From assembly GCA_028571685.1 (NCBI GenBank), contig CM053141.1, positions 51,334,333 to 51,398,332 on the forward strand: DNA of 64,000 bases, in the 5' to 3' direction. The translations under genes and the position numbers were made by a program. This document shows, piece after piece, positions 34,560-47,044 of the stretch; position 1 is the first letter of the stretch; each line of letters starts with the position of its first letter. Source of the DNA: Heterohyrax brucei (lineage: Eukaryota; Chordata; Mammalia; Hyracoidea; Procaviidae). The notes below the pieces were generated by a model. The model was not told where the DNA came from and searched no databases. It saw only the letters and a program-made list of their open reading frames with translations.

Positions 34560-34985
34560 ATAAAAAACTGACACTATCTTTGATTTCTTCACTTCTGTCA
34601 TACATTCAACCTGTCAGCATTTCTTATTGCTGACACTCTCTGACTCTCTCTGACCACTTCTCTTTATATTGTCCTCTTTCAGTCTTAACTAAAAAGCTAT
34701 CTGCAGAATGAATCTTTTACTGTAGGAGCTGGACCATGTCATTCCTCTAATTCCAATCCTCTCATGTGGTAACTCTCACAGCAAAAGCCATAGTCCAGAC
34801 AGTGGCCTCCTAAGCCACTGATCTTATCCTCTACTTTCCCATCCCCCCAAATCTGCTCCAGCAACATGGACGTTCTTCTTCTTCTTCAAACAACCAGGCG
34901 CACATCCACCTGTGGGCCTTGGCGCACCCTATTCCCTCTACCTTAAAATTGTTTCTCTCAAATATAGCTCAATCTCTCACACCAA
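34560..34985 (+). repeat. L2 LINE fragment
   Basis: Sense L2 3' region in order: GTCATTCCTCTAATTCC, AGCCATAGTCCAGACAGTGG, CACTGATCTTATCC, CTGCTCCAGCAACATGG, GTGGGCCTTGGCGCACC, CCCTCTACCTTAAA. Diverged and non-coding. Confidence 0.65.
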
Positions 34986-35247
34986 CTAGAAACAACATGT
35001 GAAGATTGCAAAGATTTGCAGTATTAAGGTCACTGAACATATGTATCTTAAAGTGTGTCTAAATATACCACTGTAAAAATATCTAGATCAACTGAACGGC
35101 ATAGCAATTCTGCCCTTAAATTATTTCACTTAATTAGTAAGACAGTAGCATCTATCCCATAAATGTGTATGTGTGAATTTAAACCCAACAAGGAATATCC
35201 AGTCCATCCTAATTTATTTGAATTATTAGGAAATAACAGTTACATGG

Positions 35248-35520
35248 TGGCTTAGTCGTCTAGTACTGCTGTAACAGATATAAAACAAGTGAATGGCTTT
35301 TAAAAGAGAAATTTTATTTTGTCACAGTCCAGTAGGCTAAAAGTTTAGGGTTTCAGGGGAAGCTTTCTCAGTTGGCCAACACAACTGCCACCCATTTTCC
35401 TTCCTTGACACAATAGAGACAAGGTTACAGCATATACTTGTTAGGACATCACACAGTACTGGGAATCACAGCCCAGCCAAATTTCTACACACATTTTTGG
35501 GGGAATAGAAATCCATGACA
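35248..35520 (-). mobile_element. LTR, MaLR/ERVL-like, internally deleted
   Basis: TGGCTTAGTCGTCTAGTACTGC at the left and AATAGAAATCCATGACA at the right match both ends of the 23879-24401 LTR, but only about 273 bp remain. Flanks CATGG (35243-35247) and CACGG (35521-35525) match 4 of 5, so both integration ends appear present and the loss is internal. Confidence 0.8.
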
Positions 35521-35552
35521 CACGGTGAGATTGACTTGTGATTTTGACTTTT

Positions 35553-35696
35553 GGAGCCCTGGTGGTGCAATGGTTAAAAGATCAGGCTGCTAATAACCGA
35601 AAGGTCAGCAGTTGGATTTCACCAGCTGCTCCTTGGAAATCTATAGAGTAGTTCCATTCTGCCCTATGGGATAGATATAAGTAGGAATTAACTCGG
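35553..35696 (+). mobile_element. AfroSINE, short form
   Basis: GGAGCCCTGGTGGTGCAATGG head, CCGAAAGGTCAGCAGTTGG, CTCCTTGGAAATCTATAGAG; eroded core TAAGTAGGAATTAACTCGG. Confidence 0.9.
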
Positions 35697-36439
35697 AGAT
35701 AACCCATATGGTACATTCGCTTTGGTGTCCACTTTCACAACTAACACTTTTCTATTTAACTTTGGGTAAAAACATCTCTGATTATGAGCTGTCTTAGTGG
35801 CACACTGCATTAAGCTTCACTCTCCCCTATGAAATCTGAAACAAGACAGGGGCTCTTATAAGACAGATCACTCTTCTCACACATTCTAAGAGAAGCCATA
35901 GATGAACATATATAAACTAAGCCCTTTCTCTCCAGAAATTATGAAGCCTGACTAGAGCACCATAAGGATAGAAAGAAACAGATGACTTGGCTTATTTATT
36001 CCAACAATGACCCATGGATGAGATTATTAAACTTCACCTGCCTCAGTACAGTCTGAAGATACTTGATTTGTCTACTTTTCATGTTGTGATCTTTGGCATT
36101 TTCTTCAATCTTGTGAAGTATCTTTTTACTGAAAATACGTCTTTTAGTACTCTATTTTTGCTTAATTTTATGTGCAACAAAATACTCTGATACAGGAAGT
36201 GATACCAGAAGTTGGGTATAAATATAGATCATGGGGAAAATACGAGTTGTTTAAATTGATTAGATCTAAATCAGTGAGTCTTAAACTTACATCCTTATAA
36301 TGGTGCCTAGAAACTCGCACTACCAAGAGAAGTGCCAAAACAGCCAATTAAGTGCTTACCTGTGGTCACTTAAAACATATTGTCCACTGAGACAAAGATT
36401 CCAGAGAACTAAGCAAATTTTTATGAAACAGTGTAAACA
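35697..36439. other. Non-coding spacer
   Basis: No feature recognised. Confidence 0.5.
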
Positions 36440-36650
36440 TAAAGAATCTCCCTTTTATTGTCTTCACAGGATTTATCATTATCTGAAATGTTCTTTTTTA
36501 TTTCTTGAAAAGGCTGTTATTGGCCTTTCCTACTAGAATACAAACTTCACAAGGGCAAAGAGATAGGCCACTTTGCTCACTACTCTAGTGTCTCTGAAGT
36601 TGTGGGTGTATGGTAGGTGTTAAATATATGTGCTATGAATAGAATAATTC
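36440..36650 (+). repeat. L2 LINE 3' end
   Basis: CTACTAGAATACAAACTTCAC, AAGGGCAAAGAGATAGGCC, TTTGCTCACTACTCTAGTGTC, ATGGTAGGTGTTAAATATATG: the classical sense L2 3' end. Confidence 0.75.
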
Positions 36651-37129
36651 TATACAGCACAGTAGTATCTCTGCAGTTATGGTATGCTGATTATGAATAC
36701 ACAATCCATCAGCTTCAAACTTACTGGTCTATCAGGTTGTTCCATTGGGTGGTAGTAGTGGGTATTGGAATGTTGGAATATTTGCTTCCTATTCTTGTCA
36801 CCATCACTAAAGAAATGGTGTTTCCAGTGGCAACAGTTTGTTCTAGTTTGCATATTGTCTAGCCCGTAACATCTGCATCATCACTTCTCAGAGATACCAA
36901 TACCAGATGAAGAGGATCCCTTCCTCAGAAGTTCCAACTCTGAAAGAAGTAGAGGAAAAAGAAGGGAAATTTAGTTCTAGTTTTGCAAGATTCTTATAGG
37001 CAGAAATCTTGGTTACAACTACAGATCTACAGCTTTGCAACTCCCAGACATAAACCACATCATAGACCACAAGCTCATTGAATGAAGGGGGGACTGCAAA
37101 CACTTAAACAAACAAAGAAAAAGCAACAG
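36651..37129. other. Non-coding spacer
   Basis: A 71-codon open frame on the minus strand (37103-36888) has no recognisable domain; not supported as a gene. Confidence 0.5.
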
Positions 37130-37312
37130 CTAATTCCTGTCTAATCAATTTCAACCAGCGGTGACCCCATGGGCATCACGGTAGAATTGTGCTCTATAAG
37201 ATTTCCAGTGGCTATTTTTCTAAAATAGATCTCCAGGTCTCTGAGTGGACTCAAACCTCCAACTTTCTAGTTAACAGCTGAGTGCATTAACTGTTTGTTC
37301 CCACCAGAGCTT
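37130..37312 (-). mobile_element. AfroSINE, old long form
   Basis: CTGTCTAATCAATTTCAACC core, GGTAGAATTGTGCTC middle, CTCCAGGTCTCTGAGTGG long-form segment, GCATTAACTGTTTGTTCCCACC head complement. Confidence 0.75.
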
Positions 37313-38123
37313 AGTAAACACTTTAGGAAGAACTAAATTTTGGATCTCATTAGACAATTTGATGTTTGATCTTCTAAATATTTCAACCAGCTTGCCTATG
37401 TCTTCATCCATATAATGGTTCTGCTCTGTCCTTTACTGATTCATTTTCTTTTACCCTGAGGGCCATTTTCAAGTAAATCCAGTTCCTGGAGATCAAACCC
37501 AGCTCCTGGAGATTAGGACAACCCAGTTGTCAACTGACCAGCACTGGGTCGATGATAGTAAGTTAACCAACCACAAGCAGGTAGATGTACAATAATCATA
37601 AAGTTCACCATCAGGGCCCCTCCCCTGCTCATCCCTGGGAGTACACTAGCAGTGGGTCACTATTTTTGTGAAATTTGAAAACCAAACAGTTTTTTCTTGT
37701 TTTTTTTAAAAAGGCCTTTTCAAATTGCATGAGCTTGAGGACAAATAAAAGCACAGTCAACCTCTGAAGAGGTGATAAATACAATTTTAAAACAAATCCA
37801 CACACCAGCAGGCCCATTAAAACCATAAACATAGTTATTTACCCATTTCCTGTTTGTTGCCAGAAGTCTTTGTTAGCCCAAGACAGTGGTTTGTATTTAT
37901 TTTCCCAGTGCACTCTTATATACAGTATTTGCCCTGAATGTTTCATTTTTTAATAAAGTAAAAGGTATGTCATCAACAGTTGTATTATAATAAGTCAGGA
38001 AGGGTTAAATATGTCTGCCACAACCTTCTCTGGTAGTATGTGAAGTACATGTGCAATAAGTTGAGTTCTTACTCTAACACACTATTAAATCTACTAGATA
38101 ACCATACACAAGCTTTATCTCTT
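37313..38123. other. Non-coding spacer
   Basis: No feature recognised. Confidence 0.5.
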
Positions 38124-39645
38124 TGTCTTACCTATCAAGTGCTGCTATCAGGAATACCACAAGTCGATGGCTTTAACAAAGAGAAATTTATTCTCTCACA
38201 ATCCATGAACAGAGAAGTCCCAAATTCAGGGTGCCAACCGAGGGGAAGGTTTTCTTTTTCTGAAAGAAACATCTTGTTGTCAAGTTTCCTGTAATCTAGA
38301 AGCTTCTCAGCACAGGGACATTGGGTCCAAAGGACTTGCTCTTCTTCTGGCACTGCTTTCTTGATGGTATTAGGGTATTAGCTCCTCGTGTCTCTCTACT
38401 CATTTCTTTCTTTTATATCTCAACAGAAATTGACTTAAAATGTAATTTAATTTTGTAGATTGAGTCCTGCCTTATTAATATAACTTCCACTAATCCCACC
38501 TCATTAACGTCACAGACATAAGATTTACAACACACAGGAAAATCACATCAGATGACAAAATGGTGGACAATCACAAAATACTGGCAATCATAGCCTAGCC
38601 AAATAGATACATGTATTTTAGAGGACACAATTCAATCTACGACATTCAACCCTTCACCCTCCCCACATTCATTTCTTGACACATGTAAAACACATTCACA
38701 AAAGTCTTAGTTCTAAGTCTGAAATCCAAAAATTCCTCTTCATCTGTGAAATCTAGAATGCAATTTATCTGCTTCCGAACTTCAGTAACAGATCAGGCAT
38801 AAGCTAGACATTTACATTACAAATAGGGGAAACTGAAGAGAAAGAAGGGATAGCAGACACCAAACAAGTCAACAGAATACCTTACATTAGCTTTTAGGGC
38901 TTGAAAGCAATCCTTTGTTCTAAAGCCTTCTACACAATGGCCTGCCCTCCAGGTTCTAGGTACTGCTCTCACTAGTAGATTCTGAGTAGAGGCTCCTTGG
39001 CACTGTGCTTCAGCACTGTCTTGCATGCCCTCTGAGACAGCAGCTCTGCTCCCCTGGCTTTGGGCATCTTGGTTCTGAGTGGCTGCTCTACCCTTTGAGG
39101 CTGAGGCAGCTCCACTTCCTGTGCTTCTTGTCTCTTTAGTTTCTGCTTCTTTGTTTGTTGGCCTCACAGGCCCACAGGCCTCACTGACCTCATCAGCCTT
39201 GCTGGGCCAAGCCTTCCAAAGCTCTGTAGCTCCACCTCCCATTGAGTGTAGGCACTCCGGTATGCCAGTTAACTATGACGGAATGCACTCAGTCCTCTTG
39301 CTCCCTGGGTCCACTCCAACACTTTTTCATGCTGGTTTCCTTGTCATCTGTGCCATCTCCACTTTAAAAGCTGCCCCTTACTTCCTTCTGAGTCCTCATC
39401 AGAGTTGTCTGTGACATCCGTAATTCCTATAGTCTCTTCAAGGCAATCTAGGCTTTTACTATTAGTTAGGTGCTTTAAAATTTCCTTAGCCTCTACCCAT
39501 TCACAGTTTCAAAACTGCTTCCACATTTTAGGTATCAGTTGGAGTAGCACTCCACTCCCAGTATCAAATTCTGTCTTAATATCTAGTGCTTCTATAACAG
39601 AAATACCACAAGTGGATGGTTTGAACAAAGAAATTACTCTTTTAT
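38124..39645 (-). mobile_element. Partial MaLR-like provirus (LTR-internal-LTR stub)
   Basis: Read on the minus strand: a stub of the 5' LTR (39645-39572), an internal region (39571-38645) and a full 3' LTR (38644-38124, ~521 bp). The LTR/internal junction at 39572 is followed on the minus strand by AGAATTTGATACTGGGAGTG, the usual start of MaLR internal sequence just after the LTR. The internal part contains one open stretch (39242-38817) of low-complexity Ala/Ser/Glu-rich translation with no gag, pol or env domain, as is normal for non-autonomous MaLR. The 5' LTR is truncated, so no target duplication can be read. Non-functional relic. Confidence 0.82.
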
Positions 39646-42605
39646 CAGCATTTTCCAGAAATGATGCATCTAACTCCCAGTGGGCAAGGGCAGCATGAAG
39701 GCATTCACTGATGAAAACAAGTGTGCTGGGACCTGAAATTCTAGGGGACACCTTACTCCTTCAGACCTCCAGTGGGAGTGGTAGACACAAGCAATGGTAC
39801 AGCCACCGGATATGCTGACTCATGTGTCATGTCCCATGCTGGAATCTGCAAGACCCACAAAATCACCAAGCTGCTCCTAATAAAGTGGGAGAAATCATAG
39901 AGATTTTATGAAGTTGAGATTGAACATGAATGAAATTAAACTGAGAGGTCTTATAACATTTTAGGATCAAAAACTTGTTTAAACAGTCTGAAAATACATT
40001 ATAAGTCGTAAGAATTTTACAGCACAAATTATGAATAGGGCTTAATATTAATGAGTTCTGCTTTGTAAACTGTTCATTGAAAATGGAACTCTGACTGTGG
40101 ATGGAAATATTTGGACTAGTTGATTTTGCATTGGAGAACCTATAGAGAGAAAGTGACAAGCTCAGGAATTTGCATTTTCAGTTGTAGCACTGTCAAGAAA
40201 TGACGGAAACCATGACTGCCCTAACCACCTCCTCGCTTTAGTGGCCCAACACTCACAGGCATCATTAGGATTTACTATTAATGTAAGTCACATATTGCTG
40301 TGTGTTTTGATTTTATTTTCACTACACAGAAGCATTTTAAATACTCACATGTATTATGAACTGATAACAACTTTGATCAGGGAGAGATAATCAAAATGTA
40401 TCTGTAACATTAGATACACCTGTGATTTACACGACAACTTCCCATTCTGGTTTGTTCTCATAGTACTAATTTGAATCCTTCAGTATTGAATGTGTTGACC
40501 ATATTTGATGCTATTTTTAGTTGAATTGTTTTTTGGATACTAGACAGCTGATTGAGCCTCCAACCCCCAAGTAAAATTACCTATTTGTTATTTCAATTGC
40601 CTTATTCTTCAATTAGTATTTATTTTCTTATTTTTTTAATGAGAAAATGTACAGAAATAGTTTTTTTCATGCTTTTAATTGGATTCAATTCAAAAACAGG
40701 ATCGGCTGACTCAGATATTCTCTTGTGGTTCTGATTTAGGCTTTCATGCAATCATAGTGTGCTAGCTGAAAACTAGTGTCCAATTCAACAGAAATTACAG
40801 TGGCATTCATCTTTTTAAGTGCCATCCTTTAAACTGTCAGGGGGAGGATGGGTGGGGAAAAGGAAGACTTCCAAAGCATAGCAGCTGCCAGTAACCCAAA
40901 GTTGCTGGCACTTCTGTAGGGTAGTTCCCTACTGAGTATTTGCTGGTAAACTTGGAACTGATATACTGCATACATCATTTCAAATTTAGCTGCTTCCAAG
41001 ATAAGAACATTTTAAAATTATACTGTTTAGAAAGGAAGCGAGAGCAGAGGGGATGGCATGCGTAAGAGATTAAAATAAAAAAGAGGAATTCAGAAGGAAA
41101 ATTATGATAGATTATTTTTTCTCTACAAAAACACTTATTTTTTTCATTCCATCATTCTATTGCATCATCAGAATCATAATCAGTAGACACTGTAAGAGTT
41201 AATAGCTAGGAATGTAGCAAAAAAAACTGTAAAAAATGGATTTTTCTGAACCCTGCATTGAGAAAAAGTTGAGTGCTGTTAATAACAAATCCTGATCGAC
41301 CCATTAAATTTTCAACATTCACTAAATACCAGCAGTGCTCTAGGTCAGGAGTGGCAAATACTTAGCAAATGCATAGTCACTGCTTTTGCCAATGTCTACA
41401 GACGTTACTGATGGATCACAGTATGATGCTTTGCTGAATCCAGATGAGGCTTCAAATGCTTTTTTAAAAAAAATTAACAGCACTCTGGGAAGACTACCAA
41501 CTGGTCATAAGTATCAAGCAATCATAAAACTTATTTGCCCTTTTCCTTCTAGATGAAATATTGAATGCAGAACGAAAGTGTCTGCTTTAATCCACACTCA
41601 TTTCCTCCTGCCACCATTTCCAATCAGTTTGACATTAATCCATAAAGTAATAATACTGAGATACATATGACAAGGGAAGAGGATTTGGACAAGGCTCATT
41701 TAAACACTTTCAATATTTAGCTCATATTTAGCTAAGTTCTGGCATTTTTTTTAGAAATCAAGCTAGTTTATGGTTAATACACCCACTTTTCCCACAGTAC
41801 ACTAGCTCCTACACAACAGGAACTAGCCTTTTCCATTTCTCACCTCCAATTCATTTAAAAAACAAAAAATGTCTTTTAAGTTTTCAGCATTTTCTAACAA
41901 CTGCAAAGGAAATAGCTCATCTCGAATTGTAATTCTATATTTATAAAACTTTTTCTGGAACTTTCTTCTACTGCAGAATTCTGCAGGATATCATTGGTTT
42001 TGTCATTCCTTTAAGGACTGAGATCTCTAAAACTACTGTCTTTTATTCATCCTCTCTTTATTTAGCAAATTTAAGACTTGGGACAAATAGAGATTTCAGA
42101 GACTGAAAATATCAGAGAGAAATAAAGAAGGACAACAACAATCTAGTATTTTCCTCCCAGGAAGATGGAAATCCTATACAAAATGGAAAGTATATACATA
42201 TTATTAAACATGATATGATTACAAGCTTGCCTGAGTTATTAAAGAAAGCTAATGTTTTCAATTTTGTGTTGACTGAGGAACATGTTTTCACAAAAAACAG
42301 GCCATCAGAAAATACTGTGATTAAGTCTGCTAGCAGTCTGACAGCCATCTCCCAAAGGAACAAAATTTAGAAATATTAAATTATTTCTAATACTTTTACT
42401 GTGGGGTCTTCTGTGCCAAATTAATTTTCTGTAGGGAAATTTCCTCATATCTGGAAGGACTTTCAACAGATATGTAGTCATGTCTGGCATTTCTGTAACT
42501 GATATAAAAAAGTACATAATTTTAAAATTATTGAAATTTAACATATTAAGAGGACTAGATATTACTAAGCTTGTTCTGAAAGTCTGGTATTTAATGCATA
42601 GTTTT
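39646..42605. other. Non-coding, unique AT-rich sequence
   Basis: About 3 kb with no sustained frame and no repeat I could name. It is the longest apparently repeat-free stretch upstream of HCN1 in the window, apart from the exon-proximal part. Confidence 0.5.
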
Positions 42606-42638
42606 GCCAGTCAGCCAAGTGCCGTTGAGTCGGACCCT
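42606..42638 (-). mobile_element. Micro-insertion of RTE/SINE 3' core (33 bp)
   Basis: The minus strand reads AGGGTCCGACTCAACGGC then ACTTGGCTGACTGGC. Exact 8-bp flanking repeat ATAGTTTT at 42598-42605 and 42639-42646. There is no SINE head and no A-tail. Confidence 0.85.
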
Positions 42639-42887
42639 ATAGTTTTACTGTCTCAATAAATCATTTTTTGAATTAAAATCGGTTATTTTGGGGAATATTT
42701 TATCCATAAATCAAGCCACAAATTTCTTTGTTTTATAGATGTTCAGATAATTGAAATTTTGGACAAATAAGTCCTCCTTCCCAAGATAATATTGATTTAA
42801 ATGCTGATATCAGAATACAATCACAAACCATTGTTTCTAACTTTCAAACATCTTTTAATAAGAATATTTCAACAGTACTTATTGATT

Positions 42888-42950
42888 CATGGCGACTCAT
42901 GGCGACCCTAGGGGATCAGACTCGACGGCACTTGGCTTGGCTTGGCTTGG
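42888..42950 (+). mobile_element. Micro-insertion of RTE/SINE 3' core (63 bp)
   Basis: CATGGCGACTCATGGCGACC, then CAGACTCGACGGCACTTGG followed by repeated CTTGG units. Exact 10-bp flanking repeat CTTATTGATT at 42878-42887 and 42951-42960. High identity to the shared core (CpG in GACTCGACGG still intact) suggests a recent event. Confidence 0.9.
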
Positions 42951-42960
42951 CTTATTGATT

Positions 42961-43334
42961 AATTTATAGTAGCACTCTAATTATAAAATATTTTCTTTTC
43001 CCTACATAAACAAAAATACAGTTATTTCCACCTGGGAAGTTTAACCAAAATTGAAAAATTTTAGGCTTACTGTCCTCTGAAAAGTAATAAAACTTACTTG
43101 ACACATTTTATTTGGCATATTTTTGTTTTCCCATTGAAAGTAAAAAGATCTCTCATTTACTGATTTGAACAGAATGAGTACTTTTTTAAATGAAAATTAA
43201 TGATTTCTTTACTGAAGTATTATAATAACACTATACAGGTCTATCTTTTCTCCCAATCTTGCACTTTTTATTTTTCTTAATGTTTCTTTATCTTTCTTTC
43301 TCATTCAGACCTCTATCCCAGTGAATAGTAAAAG
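42961..43334. other. AT-rich spacer
   Basis: No feature recognised. Confidence 0.5.
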
Positions 43335-46039
43335 AGGCCAAGATGGCAGACTAAGCACATGTCTCCTTGATTCCCCCTGAGAATTAAGGCCTGGAACAAT
43401 AAGTGAATGGAACAATTTGGACATCTGGGGAGCCCTAGGATCTGGCATAGGGTTGTCAGTTTGGACTAGGCAGCAGTAAAGGGGAAACTGCCTCTCTCAA
43501 AGACAAGGCAGTGGCACATTGAGTACAACTTTGCTGACTCACCATTTGAGAGGACTGCAGGTACTGATACTTTCATTGTTATACAGGAGACAGAGACTAG
43601 GCATGAACCAGCTAATGCAAGGAACTGCAATGCTTAAGTTAATAGCATATAGCACAGCAGAGAGACTGTGCTAGGGAGAGTCACACATTGAGAGCCCAGC
43701 TGCTGACTGAGGGCACCACTGTCCCTACACCCTCTCTTTTCTGAGCTGTGCTATATAGATTCTGCTGTTTCACAGCAGGAAGTGCAGCTTGGATGGGATG
43801 CCATCTTGATCAGCTGAGAGGCAGACTCATCCACCCAGTGGTCTTAGTTGGGGCTAATTCCCATCTGGAGCAGCAGCCCCTGCCTGGAAAGTTCTTCTCC
43901 AGCAGAAAAGCTGTGTTTAGGAAGGTGGTGCCTAGAGTTATGGATAGGGTCTGGAAGATGATGGCAGCAAGGCCCTAAACCCTCCCTTCACTGAACCACA
44001 TCATATTGTCTGGGGATGGCCTATGAGTTGGTTTTATTGTCAGTTGAAGGTGGGGCCCACCACACCTGAAAGCCTGACTGATTTTGGCAGCTGCTGGACA
44101 GCTCCTCATTCAGCAGTAAAGTGCCTTTTCAAAAGAAGACCTCCTGGAAAACTGACTGCTGACTGGCCCAGCAGCATCTCCTCCACCCTTCACTGATCCA
44201 TGTTATACCATCAGCTGAAGGTGCCCCAGTGACTCTGTAAGAAGAGTGCAGTCTTTTCCAGCCAGGAAGCCGAGTCTGCCACACCAGAGTGTTTACCTGG
44301 GGCCAGTCACTAGAGCACATAGAGGCAGCTGGTGACCAAATCTAGTAGTGCCCTTACTCCCCTCTTAGAACTACACCTCAGCTCCTGTTGAGGGAAAACT
44401 AGAGAAAGTGAACAGCTTCTAGATGGTGCAGAGACAACAATCAATAGCTAAGCATTTAAAGAAGCATTCCACCTTGGCTCCAAAAATCTCTAAAAATAAT
44501 CAAAAAACTTCCCAGATGAAGAAGTCTTTATGAAACCGGAGAGGGTCAAATACAAAAGAATCAAGTAGAGAGCCCTCCTAGAGATTAAACAAAATGCAGC
44601 AGAGCAAAATGAAAAGCTAAGTATTTTAATTGCCGGAACATCAATGATCTGAAATCCAGCAGATCAATGATAAAATTGTGAAATTAAACAATTCAATCCA
44701 ATGACAAAAGAGCAGAATTGAGGAGATGGAAGCCAGAGTTAGTGAGTTTCAGAATAGATCAACTATTCTGCATTTATGAGGAGGAATCGGAGAAGAGAAA
44801 TAAGAAAAATGAAGAAGTATTAGGAAACACGTGGGACTCTTTTAAAGCAATAATCTATGAATAATTAGAGTTCCTGAACACGGAGGGATAGCTGAAAATA
44901 CAGAATATCATCATAGAGTTGCTGACAGAAAAATCTCCTGAAATTATTAAAGAAGAGGACATAAGTATCCAAGATGCTCACTGAATGCCACAAAAACTAG
45001 ACCTCCCCCACAAAAGAATTCAAGACATATTATAATAAAGCTTAATAAAATGAAAAATAAAAATAGTCTCTTAAAGGCAGTGATGCTTAAAGCACAGCTA
45101 GTGTACAAAGGGAAATCCTGTAGATTTTTGTCTGACTTCTTGGCAGAAACAATGTTAGCAAGAAGGCTGTGAGATGACACATTAAAAGCTTTGAAGGAGA
45201 AAAACTTCCAAGCAAGAATTACATATCCTGAAAAACTGTCTCTCAATTATGAAAGTGAAGTGAAGACATTTACAGCAAAACAGTAGTTTAGAGACTTTGA
45301 AAAAACCAAACCAAAGCTACAAGAAATACTGAAGGAAGCTCTTAGTTCAGAAAAACTCAAACAAAAAGGGTATACTTAAGGAGGAAATGTAGGACACAGG
45401 ATCCAGAATCCTACTCAGTTAGGGTACTCATGAAACTCTAACAAAGCTACAAAATTAAAAGAAGGGAGCCAGTGATTTTAACATGAACACTATGATATCA
45501 CCATACTAAAAAAGGGGATACAATACACTGGTTGTAACCACTTCAAATGAAGAATAAATTAAAAAGATGTGCAGAAGTTAACATTAGGAAGTGAAGCAAG
45601 ACTCAACAAAAACATCTGGTTTAAACTTAGAATAGTAAGGGGGATCATAGGGGTAGCTGCAAATCAAAATAACAATGCAACATATTAACACAAGAAACAT
45701 AATTCAAAAGTCTCAACAAACACAACGCTGAAAAAGATGAAAAGTCAACCCATAAAGAAGGATGACCCAGCACAGAATTTTAAGAGCAACATAGGAAACA
45801 TCAATAATACAAAACTAAAGGCATCAAAATGACAGAAGTAAACATATATGAATCAATAATTACACTGAATGTAAATAGACTAAATGTTCCAATAAAGAGA
45901 TAGTGACATCCTAAATCAAAAGACACAATCCATCTATATCTTGCTTACAAGAAACACACCTTAGACTCAAAGATATGAACTGAAAATCAAAGAATGGAAG
46001 AATACACATCAAGCTAAAAACACACAGAGAAGAACAAGA

Positions 46040-46288
46040 GTGGCAATACTAATCTCAAATAAAATAGCTTTTCATGTAAGTTCCACCATTGTGGACAAGG
46101 ATGGTCACTATTTATTGCTGAAAGGTTCAATACATAAGCAGGACATAACAATGTTAAATACTTATGCACCCAATTCCAGAGCATCTAAATACATTGAACA
46201 AACTCTGACAACATTGAAAAATGAGATAGATCACTCCATAATAATAGTCGGAGATTTCAACACTCTACTTTCAGTAAGCAACAGATGA
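46040..46288 (+). pseudogene. L1 ORF2 endonuclease remnant
   Basis: An 82-codon open segment with DITMLNTYAPN and an IIIVGDFNT motif typical of L1 AP-like endonucleases (the conserved GDFN contains catalytic residues). It ends at a stop after NTLLSVSNR. Not expressed as a functional protein. Confidence 0.88.
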
Positions 46289-47044
46289 TCCAGAAAAAAA
46301 CTCAGTAAAGATTCAGAAGATCTTATTGCAACAATCAACCAACTAGACCGCATCAACATATACAGAGCTTTTCAATCATCAACAGGTAAGTACAGCTTCT
46401 TCTCCAGTGCACATGGAACATTTTCCAGAGTAGACTATGTGTTAAGACATAAAGCAAATCTCAACAAAATCCAAACCACTGGATTACTGCAAAGCATCTT
46501 CTAAGACCATAAAGCCATAAAAGTTGACATCAATAACAGAAAAAACATAGGTAGAAGTTGAACTCATGGAAACTGAGCAACACCTTGCTAAAAAATCCAT
46601 GAGTTATAGAAGATATCAAGGATGAAATTAAGAAATCTATGGAATGAAATGATAATTTAAAAAAACATCCTAGCAGAACCTATGGGATACAGCCAAACCA
46701 GTGCTCAGAGGTGAGTTTATCTGTATAAATGCACACATCTGGAAGGAGGAAAGGGCCCAAGCCAAAGAATTAACCCTACAGCTTGAACAAGTAGAAAGAG
46801 ATCAACAAAGGGACCCCTCAGTCGCCAGAAGAAACCAGCTAATAAAGATTAGAACAGAACTGCATGAATTAGAGGATTGAAAAACTAACAAAACTAAAAG
46901 CTGGTTCTTTGAAAAGATCAACAAAATCAATAAACCATTGGCTAAACTTGCAAAAGAAAAGCAGGAGAGGAAACAAACAACCCAACAAGAAATGAGGTGG
47001 GAGATATCCCAACAGACCTAAATGAAATCAAAAGTATCATAACA

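Noticed and set aside
39079..39414. 111-codon frame on the plus strand
   Set aside because: Antisense of a MaLR internal region; no gene features.
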